Source: an uncultured Steroidobacter sp. (GTDB lineage Bacteria > Pseudomonadota > Gammaproteobacteria > Steroidobacterales > Steroidobacteraceae). Taken from it: a stretch of DNA of 48,128 nucleotides. Position 1 is the first letter of the stretch; each line of letters starts with the position of its first letter. The notes under the pieces were generated by a model. It saw nothing but the letters and a program-made list of their open reading frames with translations, had not been told where the DNA came from and made no database searches. Below are positions 25,317 to 33,252 of this stretch, piece after piece. The position numbers and the translations under genes were made by a program. The DNA lies in contig CALMII010000033.1 in NCBI GenBank assembly GCA_937864115.1, positions 1 to 48,128 on the forward strand. The letters are read 5' to 3'.

Positions 25317-25378
25317 CTGTGGGGCCGGCTTCAGCCGGCCTTTGCACTTGAAGAGGCCGGCTGAAGCCGGCCCCACAG
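25317..25378. repeat. REP element: perfect 25-bp inverted repeat
   Basis: Arms 25317-25341 and 25354-25378 (CTGTGGGGCCGGCTTCAGCC onward and its complement) are exact, with a 12-base spacer and no central GTCAGGC module. It sits 25 bp from the stop of the DUF3465 gene. Confidence 0.85.
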
Positions 25379-25403
25379 AGAAGAAACTCCGGTTCCGGAC
25401 TCC

Positions 25404-25868
25404 TTACTGATACCGTCGGCCGTTGTGTTCCAGCCAGCCGTCGGGATGGCGGCCCTGCGGATCGCGATGCGTCCAGTGGATGACGCCGCCCTTGTCGTTC
25501 CATTCGTATTCGCCGAAGAATGCAACGGTGTCGCCTTCGCGCAGCGATTCGATGCGCGGTGCGAGATCGATGTTGTGCGCGATCAGCAGCGTCTGGCCGG
25601 AACCGAGTTCGAGCAGGAACCGTTGATGACGCGAGCCTTGCCGATCGTCGGACAGCAGTTTGCGAACCACGCCCTGCGCCCGTATCTGCAGATTGCTCTG
25701 CTGATTCTCGAAGGCGCGTGCGAGCACGGTCTCGGCGTTGCTTTCACTGGCGCCCGCGGGTGCCGATGAAAGCGTGGTCGACGGCGCGGGCGTGCCGACC
25801 GGTGCATTGCGTGTAGCGATCAGCCAGCCGCCGCCGACGATCAGCAGGGCGATCAGGATTCTTTTCAT
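25404..25868 (-). CDS. DUF3465 family secreted or membrane-anchored protein
   Basis: Product of 154 residues starting at MKRILIALLIVGGGWLI, a signal peptide or anchor, then a Pro/Ser/Ala linker. The conserved part (about 45-154) ends in the family signature VIHWTHRDPQGRHPDGWLEH and NGRRYQ. The domain looks like a small beta-barrel (TLLIAHNIDLAPRIESLREG) and resembles OB-fold-type proteins; no activity is established. The gene is divergent from a DUF924 gene, with only 28 bp between the starts, so their promoters must overlap the coding ends. Confidence 0.8.
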   Translation of the reverse strand: MKRILIALLIVGGGWLIATRNAPVGTPAPSTTLSSAPAGASESNAETVLARAFENQQSNLQIRAQGVVRKLLSDDRQGSRHQRFLLELGSGQTLLIAHNIDLAPRIESLREGDTVAFFGEYEWNDKGGVIHWTHRDPQGRHPDGWLEHNGRRYQ

Positions 25869-25896
25869 CGGTGCGTCGATTCCCGGGAGCAGCGTC

Positions 25897-26448
25897 GTGA
25901 CTATCGCAGAAAACCGGATCGAGGAAGTCATCCGCTTCTGGTTCGACGAGTTGACGCCGCAGCAATGGTTCGTGCGCGACGATGCCGTCGATCGCAGCAT
26001 TCGCGAGCGATTTCTGCCGTTGTATGAAAGCGTGAGTGCGCATCCTGCGGAGGTCGTGCCGACCACCGCACGGCAGGCGCTCGCGACAGTGCTCGTGCTC
26101 GATCAGCTGCCGCGCAATCTGTTTCGCGGTTCGGCTCGGGCGTTTGCGACGGATGCCCGGGCGCTGGCCATTGCAGAGCAGGCCGTCGCTTCAGGCTGGG
26201 ATCGGGAGTTGAGCGCGCCGCAGCGCATGTTTCTGTACATGCCGTTTCAGCATGCGGAGGATCGCGAGATTCAGTCGCGTTCCGTGGCGCTGTTTGCGGC
26301 GCTGGGCGTCGAGCAGTCGCTCGACTATGCGCATCGCCATCAGGAAGTCATCGAGCGATTCGGGCGCTTCCCGCATCGCAACGCGGCGCTCGGCCGCGAG
26401 TCGACGCGCGAGGAAATGGAGTTCATGAAGCACCATCCAGGGTTCTGA
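25897..26448 (+). CDS. DUF924 family protein
   Basis: Cytoplasmic all-helical protein of 183 residues. Family motifs are IEEVIRFWFDELTPQQWF at the start, VLVLDQLPRNLFRGSARAF, LYMPFQHAEDREIQSRSV and the C-terminal GRFPHRNAALGRESTREE. DUF924 proteins resemble TPR-like repeats and have no assigned biochemical role. I chose the GTG start (VTIAENRIEEV), preceded by GGGAGC about 8 bases upstream; the longer frame to 25738 overlaps the divergent neighbour. Confidence 0.88.
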   Translation: MTIAENRIEEVIRFWFDELTPQQWFVRDDAVDRSIRERFLPLYESVSAHPAEVVPTTARQALATVLVLDQLPRNLFRGSARAFATDARALAIAEQAVASGWDRELSAPQRMFLYMPFQHAEDREIQSRSVALFAALGVEQSLDYAHRHQEVIERFGRFPHRNAALGRESTREEMEFMKHHPGF

Positions 26449-26463
26449 CGGCCCCTGAAACGA

Positions 26464-26495
26464 CTGTGGGCCGGGTTTTGAGGCCCGGCCCACAG
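26464..26495. terminator. GC-rich hairpin between converging genes
   Basis: CTGTGGGCCGGG and CCCGGCCCACAG form a perfect 12-bp stem with an 8-base loop, between the DUF924 and RRM stops. It resembles the outer ends of the REP elements (CTGTGGGGCCGG) but with a different core, and could end transcription from both sides. It lacks a downstream T-run. Confidence 0.5.
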
Positions 26496-26522
26496 AAAGG
26501 GATCAACTGCTGGAAGCAGCGA

Positions 26523-26882
26523 TTACCAGCGACCGCCGCCGCCGCCGCCGTAGCCGCCGCCACCACCACCGCCGTAGCCGCCACGGCCACCACCGCCGCC
26601 GCCGCCGAAGCCGCCACGACCACCGCCGCCACCGCCGCGGGGCTTGTCCTGGGCTTCATTGACCTTCAGCGGGCGTCCGCCCATGTTGTGGCCATTGAGC
26701 GCCTGGATCGCGCGTTCCGCGTCGCCGCGGGGCATTTCGACGAAGCCGAAGCCACGAGGACGGCCGGTTTCGCGGTCGTTGATCAGGCTGACCGAGTCCA
26801 CGGTGCCGTGCTGCGCAAACAGCTCGCGTACGGCAGCTTCATCGGCGGAAAAGGGCAGGTTGCCCACGTAAATCTTGCTCAT
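26523..26882 (-). CDS. Glycine-rich RNA-binding protein (single RRM)
   Basis: Protein of 119 residues. One RRM domain (1-78) shows RNP-2 IYVGNL at 4-9 and RNP-1 RGFGFVEM at 43-50 with the aromatic residues that stack on RNA. The tail (80-119) is almost only Gly with Arg, Tyr and Phe (repeats of RGGYGGGGGGG type), like cold-induced RNA-binding proteins of cyanobacteria, proteobacteria and plants. Likely an RNA chaperone in the cytoplasm. Its long 5' region (see next entry) may carry a temperature-responsive leader, as for cold-shock genes. Confidence 0.92.
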   Translation of the reverse strand: MSKIYVGNLPFSADEAAVRELFAQHGTVDSVSLINDRETGRPRGFGFVEMPRGDAERAIQALNGHNMGGRPLKVNEAQDKPRGGGGGGRGGFGGGGGGGRGGYGGGGGGGYGGGGGGRW

Positions 26883-27231
26883 TCAAAAAAGACCTTTGAG
26901 AAAGCCTGCAGCGCTTCGTGCTTGAAGTCGGAAGCAGGCGGAAACTGACAACGACCTTCCTGCCCCGGGTGGGCGCGGATCGGTCTCCTGGATCGGGAAC
27001 AACCGGTTTTGGATACCTTGGGCGGACTTTGTTACCGATCAAGGAAGGCAAAAGGCAGGGTCTCGAGCCGGTCGCGACTATACCCGTTTGTCGGGGCGCG
27101 GAAATCACCATTTATGGGGGATTGGTCACAAAGAGGGGCGGGATTTCCCTGAATCCGGCCCCTGATCGTTGCTGTGACAACGACTTGGGCCCGTAAGGCC
27201 CTCCGCGTTGCCGGGGAGGGCCGGACGGGGC
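26883..27231. other. Intergenic region, possible leader of the RRM gene
   Basis: There is no coding frame of convincing character in this stretch between the RRM gene start and the Spy-like gene stop. It is less GC-rich than its surroundings in places. A GGCCCTCC/GGAGGGCC stem (27197-27222) follows the Spy-like gene and may help end its transcript. An untranslated leader for the RRM gene is plausible but not demonstrated. Confidence 0.35.
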
Positions 27232-27750
27232 TTACGAGGTCGCCTGATCGGTGGCGTCCCGGTTGCGGCGCTCCTTGAACCGCTCGCGACGCTCCTCCCA
27301 GCGGGCCTTGCGTTCGGCCAGCAGCTGCGGGATCTGCGCCTTCTGCTCGGGGGTGAGCAGCGCGTAGATCTGCGTCTGCGTATCGCTCGACTGCTGGATC
27401 GCGTCGGCGGCGAGCTTTTTCCGGTCGGCAATCAGCGCCGGATACTTCGGATCGTCGGGCATCGTGCTGGCGAGCGCGGTGCGGTTGCTGCGCTGTTGAT
27501 CGCGCAATGCCTCGCGCTGCTGCTGGGTGTTCGCGAAGACCGAGCGGACGCTCTGCTTCTGTTCGTCCGTGAGATCGAGCTGCCGCAGCGTTCCCATCAG
27601 CGGCGCGCCGCCGTGACGATGCATGTGATGGCCGTGGCGTTGGCCCGCGTCCTTGCCGTCGGCGCCGACACCGGCATAGGCGATGCCGCCGGCAATCGTG
27701 AGTGCCGCGCAGGCGGCGAGAATCGACGTGCGCAATCTGTTCGGGGTCAT
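27232..27750 (-). CDS. Spy/CpxP-family periplasmic protein
   Basis: Exported protein of 172 residues with a signal peptide ending near AYAGVG. A His-rich stretch follows (RHGHHMHRHGG, about 38-48), then helices carrying two LTxxQ-like motifs: LDLTDEQKQSVR and LLTPEQKAQIPQ. This fits the Spy/CpxP chaperone and metal-stress family. The basic tail KARWEERRERFKERRNRD is long. The His cluster suggests metal binding. ATG with AGGAG upstream sets the start. It is downstream of an RcnB-like gene on the same strand, both envelope-stress type genes. Confidence 0.82.
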   Translation of the reverse strand: MTPNRLRTSILAACAALTIAGGIAYAGVGADGKDAGQRHGHHMHRHGGAPLMGTLRQLDLTDEQKQSVRSVFANTQQQREALRDQQRSNRTALASTMPDDPKYPALIADRKKLAADAIQQSSDTQTQIYALLTPEQKAQIPQLLAERKARWEERRERFKERRNRDATDQATS

Positions 27751-27891
27751 GAATTTCTCCTGGATCGATGGACGAATCGGCTTCGTGATGACGCAGAGTT
27801 CGACAGCTCCCGGAGCGTCATGCTCCGGGAAGACTGCAGGACTTTTGTAACCAAATGAAAGCATCGCGCCCGTTCAGCGATCGTTTGAGCA

Positions 27892-28323
27892 TCAGTAGAA
27901 GATGCCGTTGATCACCTGCATCACGACACCCGTCGTGATGGCCGCGAGCACCACGTCGTTGTCGACGCGCACCCAGTGATAGCCGCGCGGCGGCGGACGC
28001 AGGCGATAGGTGCCGTAGTCGTAGACGACGTAGCGCGGCGCGTAGTACGCAGCCGGCAGACGCGCGCCGCGATACCACGCGTGCGGACGATACCCGTGCG
28101 GCGGCGCGTAGCGCACGACCTTGTAGCGGCCCTCGTGGCGATGATCGTAGTGGCGGTCATGGCGGTGATCCTTGCGATCGTCCCGGTGGCGATGGTCGCG
28201 GTTGTCGCGACGATCGTTCCAGACGCGTTCGTCGCGCGTGCGGTCGCGTGCATGCGAATCCGCCATTGCGACCGTTCCCATCAGCGTCGATGCAGCCAGA
28301 GCAGCAACCAGCAGGCGTTTCAT
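27892..28323 (-). CDS. RcnB-family periplasmic protein
   Basis: Product of 143 residues with a signal peptide ending near AMA-DS. The middle is extremely rich in His, Arg and Asp (RDHRHRDDRKDHRHDRHYDH, about 42-61), a likely metal-binding segment. The C-terminal RcnB domain has PPPRGYHWVRVDNDVVLAAI and a hydrophobic end VVMQVINGIFY. RcnB in E. coli helps nickel/cobalt homeostasis together with the RcnA exporter; no RcnA is nearby. GAGGAG upstream supports the ATG. It is 141 bp from the Spy-like gene, so co-regulation is plausible. Confidence 0.82.
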   Translation of the reverse strand: MKRLLVAALAASTLMGTVAMADSHARDRTRDERVWNDRRDNRDHRHRDDRKDHRHDRHYDHRHEGRYKVVRYAPPHGYRPHAWYRGARLPAAYYAPRYVVYDYGTYRLRPPPRGYHWVRVDNDVVLAAITTGVVMQVINGIFY

Positions 28324-28519
28324 CGTGATCTCCTCGAGCCGGATCATCCGGCGCGGGCACACTATCGCGCGAGCCGGCTGATGCATCGCTGAACGATTCC
28401 GGTCAGTCTGCGTTCAGCCCCGCGGCACGCATCCGGACGAATTCAGTAAAAATCGCAGCCGGATTCCGCTGGCCGTGCCGCAGGCCGCGCGGTACTTTAC
28501 GCGCAGGGAGGACAGGGAA

Positions 28520-29065
28520 ATGACGGTCGATCTCGGTAATCAGGCGGTGTTGCGGGTTCGTGGCGAGGACACCGTTTCCTCGTCAACGCGGCTGTCGTCC
28601 GATCCTTTCGAGATTTTCCTCGAAGCGATGCTGCAGGTCCGGCTCGAATGCCACTTGTGGAAAGCCCACTTCATCCACCTGTCCGGCCATTCGCTGCCGG
28701 AAGGCACGTCGGCCGACTATCGCGACGTCTGGGATCTCATGCTCGCGAAATGGATTCCCGAGTACTCGCCCGAGAACTATCGTCGCTATGCGCCGCTGTT
28801 CGACAACGCGCTGCGCGACCTGCGCCTGCGTTTCGATCGCCTCATCGTCGTCTTCAGTCGCGTGCTGCCGCGCGACGTGCGCAAGCGCATGGAGAAGGCC
28901 ATCCGCCAGCTCGACTTCGCCGCGGCCAGTTACAGATGGATTCCCGCCCGGACGCATATCGAAGATCCGGCCGTGCTGTTTGCCGCACGCTTCAAAGGCG
29001 TGATTCGCGTGCTGGGACTGATCGCGCGCGATGCGGATGAGCGGCTGCGCACGATGGTCGATTGA
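28520..29065 (+). CDS. Conserved-looking helical protein of unknown function
   Basis: Reading frame of 181 residues from MTVDLGNQAVLRVRG, preceded by AGGGAGGACAGGG. It looks all-helical and soluble, with charged and aromatic conserved-looking segments such as LECHLWKAHFIHLSGHSLPE and RKRMEKAIRQLDFAAASYRW. There is no signal peptide or membrane helix. It stands alone: divergent from the RcnB-like gene and 92 bp before the PfpI gene on the same strand. I do not recognise the family; coding character (GC3 pattern, ribosome site) is good. Confidence 0.65.
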   Translation: MTVDLGNQAVLRVRGEDTVSSSTRLSSDPFEIFLEAMLQVRLECHLWKAHFIHLSGHSLPEGTSADYRDVWDLMLAKWIPEYSPENYRRYAPLFDNALRDLRLRFDRLIVVFSRVLPRDVRKRMEKAIRQLDFAAASYRWIPARTHIEDPAVLFAARFKGVIRVLGLIARDADERLRTMVD

Positions 29066-29157
29066 ACAAAGCTCTCCGGTAGCCCTGTAAATCCGTGCCC
29101 GGCCCGGAACCTTCTGCATCGTCATGTCTTGGTTCCTCACAGCAGAGGAGAAGTGCC

Positions 29158-29730
29158 ATGGCCCAGATCAGCAAGGCGAAAGTAGCGATTCTCGCTACAC
29201 ACGGATTCGAACAATCCGAACTGCAGGTTCCCCAGCAGAGACTGCGCGATGCCGGAGCGGCGGTGACGGTCGTTGCGCCGCAGGCCGGCGAAATTCGCGG
29301 CTGGAAGCACAAGGACTGGGGCCAAAGCGTCAAGGTCGATCGCACGCTCGACGAAGCGAAGCCGGACGAATTCGACGCGCTGGTGCTGCCGGGCGGTCAG
29401 ATCAATCCTGACCTGCTGCGCGTCGATGAGAAGGCGCTGAAGTTCGTGCGCGCCTTCCTCGAGTCAGGAAAAGTGGTTGCTGCGGTGTGCCACGGCCCGT
29501 GGCTGCTGGTCGAACTCGACGCCGTACGCGGTCGCAACGTGACTTCGTACAAGTCCATCAAGACCGACGTGAAGAATGCCGGCGGCAAGTGGGTGGACAA
29601 GGAAGTGGTCGTGGACGACGGCATCATCACCAGCCGCAATCCCGACGATCTCGACGCGTTCTGCGCCAGGATCATCGAGGAGATCGCCGAGGGCAAACAT
29701 GCACGACGTGAGCAGCGCAAGGCCGGCTGA
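29158..29730 (+). CDS. DJ-1/PfpI-family protein
   Basis: Cytoplasmic protein of 190 residues with the class I glutaminase-like fold. The nucleophile elbow AVCHGPW holds the reactive Cys, followed by His. The acidic residue expected near the active site lies in THGFEQSEL, and DALVLPGGQINPD is the conserved glycine loop. PfpI/YhbO/DJ-1 relatives are associated with glyoxal or stress resistance and chaperone or deglycase activity. AGAGGAGAAG precedes the ATG. The GST gene starts 17 bp after its stop, so they are probably co-transcribed as a detoxification pair. Confidence 0.9.
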   Translation: MAQISKAKVAILATHGFEQSELQVPQQRLRDAGAAVTVVAPQAGEIRGWKHKDWGQSVKVDRTLDEAKPDEFDALVLPGGQINPDLLRVDEKALKFVRAFLESGKVVAAVCHGPWLLVELDAVRGRNVTSYKSIKTDVKNAGGKWVDKEVVVDDGIITSRNPDDLDAFCARIIEEIAEGKHARREQRKAG

Positions 29731-29747
29731 GCAGACGGATCGTCGCC

Positions 29748-30473
29748 ATGCAGTATGAACTTCATTACTGGCCCGGCATCCAGGGCCGCGGTGAATTCGT
29801 GCGTCTCGCGCTCGAATACGCCGGCGCAGCGTATGTGGATGTGGCAAGAACCGATGAGGCTCACGGCGGCGGCGAGGAAGCGCTGATGCGCGCCATGCGT
29901 AGGCCGGAGCTGCGGCATCCGCCGTTCGCGCCGCCGTGGCTCAAGGCGGGCGAACTGCTCATCGGTCAGACCGCCAACATCCTGTTGTTCCTGGGCCGCC
30001 GGCATGATCTCGCGCCACAGGAGGAGGCCGGCGAGCTGTGGGCGCATCAATTACAGCTCACGCTCGCCGACTTCCTCGTCGAGATCCACGACGTGCATCA
30101 CCCGATCGGCGTGGGTCTCTACTACGAAGAGCAGATCGAAGAGGCGAAACGCCGTGCGCAGGATTTCCGCAAGCATCGGGTGCCGAAGTTCCTCGGCTAC
30201 TTCGAGACGGTTCTGACGCGCAATGGCGCCGGCTTTCTCGTCGGCAGCCGATGCACGTACGCCGATCTTTCCCTGTTCCAGATCGTCGCGGGACTGCGCT
30301 ACGCGATGCCGAAGTGCATGCACGCCGCCGAGCGCAGAGTCCCTGGTGTCGTCGCGTTGCACGACCGCATCGCGTCCGAGCCGCGCATCGCGGCGTATCT
30401 GGCGTCGCCGCGCCGCATCGCCTTCAACCAGGAAGGCATTTTCAGACACTATCCGGAGCTCGACGGCCCCTGA
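29748..30473 (+). CDS. Glutathione S-transferase-like protein
   Basis: Protein of 241 residues. The thioredoxin-like N-domain begins YELHYWPGIQGRGEFVRLAL with a Tyr near the usual sigma/alpha-class catalytic position, and GELLIGQTANILLFLG supplies the glutathione-binding TAxI-type segment. The C-domain is helical, with LVGSRCTYADLSLFQIVAGL matching the conserved N-capping/hydrophobic staple region. It likely conjugates or reduces electrophiles with glutathione. It follows the PfpI gene closely on the same strand. Confidence 0.85.
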   Translation: MQYELHYWPGIQGRGEFVRLALEYAGAAYVDVARTDEAHGGGEEALMRAMRRPELRHPPFAPPWLKAGELLIGQTANILLFLGRRHDLAPQEEAGELWAHQLQLTLADFLVEIHDVHHPIGVGLYYEEQIEEAKRRAQDFRKHRVPKFLGYFETVLTRNGAGFLVGSRCTYADLSLFQIVAGLRYAMPKCMHAAERRVPGVVALHDRIASEPRIAAYLASPRRIAFNQEGIFRHYPELDGP

Positions 30474-30563
30474 GCCGGAGCGCAAGTGTCCCGTCGCGCT
30501 TTGACGGCGAAAATGCCGTCTCGCTAAGCTGTCCGCCGTCGCCTCGCCAGGCGGGAGAATTCC

Positions 30564-31073
30564 ATGGCAGACATGCTGTACGACGGCACCGTCCTCACCT
30601 GGACGGGCAAGGGAAAGTTCAAGGCGACTTCGGGCATGCCCGGGCATCAGACGCCGGCGGATCAGTGCCTGCCGGAAGCGGGGCCGGTACCCGAAGGGCT
30701 GTATCGAGTGCCATTGATCAAGGGGACTTCGGCGCGCGACGACGGCGCCGGCATCTGCCGCCTGGAACCGTCGTGGCGCGTCGAATCCATTCCGCGCGGC
30801 GCCGAGGCAGGTGCATGCGAACCGTACTGGGCGAACTGGGGCCACAACCGCGTCCGCATCGAGCCGGCCAACGCAGCGACGCGGACGACCTGCAGTCCCG
30901 CACGCAGCGGTTTCTATCTGCACGATTCGACCAAGGGCTACAGCCACGGCTGCATCGAAGTCGACACGACTTTCTTCGGCGTGTTGCGGTCGGCGATGAA
31001 GCAGGGGACGAAGGTGTTGACGCTGCAGATCAAGTACAAGCCCGGTTCGACCAATGGCGGTACGAAGAAATGA
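30564..31073 (+). CDS. DUF2778/Tlde1-like L,D-transpeptidase-related effector
   Basis: Protein of 169 residues without signal peptide. The N-terminal LYDGTVLTWTGKGKFKATSG and GPVPEGLYRVPLI segments match DUF2778, the Tlde1 family of type VI secretion effectors that attack peptidoglycan by L,D-carboxypeptidase and exchange reactions. The active-site region FYLHDSTKGYSHGCIEV has H120, H128 and C130. The absence of a signal fits delivery by a secretion machine or cytoplasmic storage. The next gene overlaps by 4 bp (ATGA) and looks like the immunity lipoprotein. No type VI structural gene is in the window. Four extra cysteines (C35, C65, C85, C110) are notable. Confidence 0.75.
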   Translation: MADMLYDGTVLTWTGKGKFKATSGMPGHQTPADQCLPEAGPVPEGLYRVPLIKGTSARDDGAGICRLEPSWRVESIPRGAEAGACEPYWANWGHNRVRIEPANAATRTTCSPARSGFYLHDSTKGYSHGCIEVDTTFFGVLRSAMKQGTKVLTLQIKYKPGSTNGGTKK

Positions 31074-31432
31074 ACCGGCGCGCGTTCGCAGTGATGGCAA
31101 TCGGTCTCGTAAGCGCGTGCAGCAGCGCGCAGGGCGACGTCGCCATCGAGAACTCGCTCGATGCATGCATTGCGTTACAGCCGGCGAAGCTTGCGAAGAT
31201 CGAAAGCGCCCTGTTCCTGCCGACGACCTGGACGGTGCGCAAGAGCACGGGCGAGTGCGGCTGCAAGTCGGCGTTGATTTCCTATCGCGTCACCGCCGGT
31301 CCGCGCAGCGAAGTGATCGCTACCGGCGTGCTGTCCTCGCTGAACAAGCAGAACTACGCCTTCCTGATCAATCCCGATGCGGGCATTGCGTACGGCGAGC
31401 GATACTCGTTGTTCATCGGCTGCGCCGGCTGA
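31070..31432 (+). CDS. DUF2195/Tldi1-like immunity lipoprotein
   Basis: Protein of 120 residues starting MNRRAFAVMAIGLVSAC, a lipoprotein signal with lipobox VSAC. The mature part has the DUF2195 pattern: AIENSLDACIALQ, then GECGCKSALISYRV, and a C-terminal FIGCAG. As I recall, DUF2195 proteins are the periplasmic immunity partners (Tldi1) of DUF2778 Tlde1 toxins. The overlap with the upstream toxin-like gene, periplasmic targeting and shared family pairing all support this. It converges with the MBL hydrolase gene 7 bp away. Not seen as a clean frame because a longer one runs through from the GST gene. Confidence 0.72.
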   Translation: MNRRAFAVMAIGLVSACSSAQGDVAIENSLDACIALQPAKLAKIESALFLPTTWTVRKSTGECGCKSALISYRVTAGPRSEVIATGVLSSLNKQNYAFLINPDAGIAYGERYSLFIGCAG

Positions 31433-31439
31433 ACCCGGT

Positions 31440-32444
31440 TCACCGCTTCGCTTTGTCCAGCCATACGCCCACGCCCTGGGCGTTCAGCTCCACATCCGTC
31501 GCCAGCAGCGCGTGCAGCTTCTCGTCGCTGTCGGTCGATCCGCAGCGCCGCAGTTCGGTCATGTAGATGTCCTGGAATGCGGCCTTGAGGCGCGCATGGC
31601 GATCCGGTGCGGCCGCGAGTTCGAGCGCCGCTTCGACCATCGCATCGACCTGGGACAGCAACTGCTGCGCGATGTTCTCGGGATTGCCGACTGCGCCGTA
31701 GTGCGTCAGATACAGCACTTGCGGCTGCGCCCGTAACATCCGCTCGATCGAGGCGCGCAATGCCGGCGGATCGAACTGCACTGGCGCCGTGGCGGGAATG
31801 ACGTGCCGGCCGCGCGGCGTGGTCAGTGCCGGATAGGCCAGCCCCAATGTATCGCCGGTGAACCACCCGCGGCTCGCTTCATCCCAGATGCAGTCGTGAT
31901 GCAGCGCATGTCCCGGCGTCTCTGCGAAGCGCAGCGGACGATCGCCGAGTTCCAGAACGAGATCGTCGTGGGTTTCGAGCACGCGATCGGCCGCGACCGG
32001 TACCAGTTCGCCATAGTCGCGCGCCGCGATTTCGGCACCGTAAACCCCGCGCACGCCTTCCATCAGCTTCGTCGGATCGATCATGTGCCGCGCACCGCGC
32101 GGATGGACGACGAGCTTCGCATTCGGCAGCTGCTGCATCAGCAAGCCCGCACCGCCCGCGTGATCGAGATGCACGTGCGTGAGGATGACGTAATCCACCG
32201 CCGATCGATCGAGGCCGAGATATTCCAGTGCGGCGAGCAGGCGCGGTACGGAGTTGTTCGTTCCCGTATCGACATAGGCGGCGCGACCGTTGCCGACGAT
32301 GAGATGACTGGCATCGAACAGCTCGTGCACGAAGCCCGTGTCGATCACGCTGATGTCGTGAGCGAGCTGCTGGACGAATTGTTGCGGATGGTCGGGAGAA
32401 TAGGTCGACATGTCGGTGGCGGCGTTCGCTGGCGAGGATGTCAT
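31440..32444 (-). CDS. Metallo-beta-lactamase-fold hydrolase
   Basis: Enzyme of 334 residues with the metal motif THVHLDHAGG, a downstream His in PGHALHHD, Asp in GWFTGDT and a final His in LTHYGAVG, so a di-metal centre is complete. Relatives include glyoxalase II, lactonases and arylsulfatases; the extra C-terminal 80 residues are helical. No signal peptide, so it is cytoplasmic. The start is uncertain: MTSSPAN (chosen) or MSTYSPD 11 codons later, neither with a strong ribosome site. It lies 69 bp downstream of the FMN reductase gene on the same strand. Confidence 0.87.
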   Translation of the reverse strand: MTSSPANAATDMSTYSPDHPQQFVQQLAHDISVIDTGFVHELFDASHLIVGNGRAAYVDTGTNNSVPRLLAALEYLGLDRSAVDYVILTHVHLDHAGGAGLLMQQLPNAKLVVHPRGARHMIDPTKLMEGVRGVYGAEIAARDYGELVPVAADRVLETHDDLVLELGDRPLRFAETPGHALHHDCIWDEASRGWFTGDTLGLAYPALTTPRGRHVIPATAPVQFDPPALRASIERMLRAQPQVLYLTHYGAVGNPENIAQQLLSQVDAMVEAALELAAAPDRHARLKAAFQDIYMTELRRCGSTDSDEKLHALLATDVELNAQGVGVWLDKAKR

Positions 32445-32513
32445 TCTGCCAGCATCGCGGCGGTCTGAAGACCGCATGGGCCGGCGCTGCGCTGCGGGCG
32501 TCGGGCTGCCACG

Positions 32514-33074
32514 TCAGCCATTCGAGCTGCGCACGAATTCCGCGAAGCCTGTGACGAACTGCCGCAGCTGGCCGCGGACTTTCTCGTCGATGAGGTTGCC
32601 GTGTTCGTCGAACACGCTGCCGGCGCGCGACACCATCAGCCGGCCGGCGAACCAGGGTTGTGTCCGCAGCGTGCGCAACACCGGCAGCCACGCGTTCTGC
32701 GACAGCTGCGTGCCGAAGGGACCGGGCGAAGCGCCCATGACGGCGACCGGTTTGCCGCCGAAGACGCGGGCGATGTCGTCCGCCGGCCGACTGAGCCAGT
32801 CGATGGCGTTCTTCATCACGCCGGGAATGGAGTTGTTGTACTCGGGCGTGCACAACAGCAGGCCGTCGGCGGCGGCGATGCGATCCTTCAGCGCGGCGAC
32901 AGCTGCAGGAATGCCGTCGCTCGCTTCGAGGTCGCCGTCGTAGAGCGGGATGTCCCGGATGCTGCCGATCTCGATCGTCGTCCCGGCTGGTATCAGTTCA
33001 GTCGCGGCGCGCAACAGGGAAGTATTGAAGGACTGACGGCGCAGGCTGCCGGAAAGGCCGATGATCGTGGTCAT
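32514..33074 (-). CDS. NAD(P)H-dependent FMN reductase
   Basis: Flavodoxin-fold enzyme of 186 residues. GLSGSLRRQSFNTSLLRAA binds the FMN phosphate, TPEYNNSIPGVMKNAIDWLS is the conserved flavin/substrate loop, and GASPGPFGTQLSQ follows. This is the ChrR/YieF-AzoR-like family, which reduces quinones, chromate or free flavin using NAD(P)H. Complete and typical in length. Upstream lies a REP element, so it probably has its own promoter; the MBL hydrolase may be co-transcribed. Confidence 0.9.
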   Translation of the reverse strand: MTTIIGLSGSLRRQSFNTSLLRAATELIPAGTTIEIGSIRDIPLYDGDLEASDGIPAAVAALKDRIAAADGLLLCTPEYNNSIPGVMKNAIDWLSRPADDIARVFGGKPVAVMGASPGPFGTQLSQNAWLPVLRTLRTQPWFAGRLMVSRAGSVFDEHGNLIDEKVRGQLRQFVTGFAEFVRSSNG

Positions 33075-33155
33075 GAGGCGAGTCTCGAAGAAGTGGGGCT
33101 CGCCGATTCTGTGCGGTGCGGACAGGGTCGGCTAGTGCGGGAATGCCGGGCTCTT

Positions 33156-33228
33156 CTGTAGGTCAGGCTTGTAGGTCAGGCTTTAGCCTGACTCCCTAAA
33201 GAAAGGCCGGCTGAAGCCGGCCCCACAG
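33156..33228. repeat. REP composite element with partial duplication
   Basis: CTGTAGGTCAGGCTTGTAGG begins with a duplicated GTAGGTCAGGCTT half, then GTAGGTCAGGCTTTAGCCTGAC (one base changed in the core), a spacer, and GGCCGGCTGAAGCCGGCCCC. It sits 24 bp from the stop of the glutathione peroxidase gene. Confidence 0.8.
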
Positions 33229-33252
33229 GCAGAATGGGCCCCACTGAGAGGT

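Noticed and set aside
26523..26640. GCC/CCG trinucleotide-like repeats in the plus strand, suggesting a microsatellite.
   Set aside because: They are the codons for the glycine-rich tail of the RRM protein on the minus strand.
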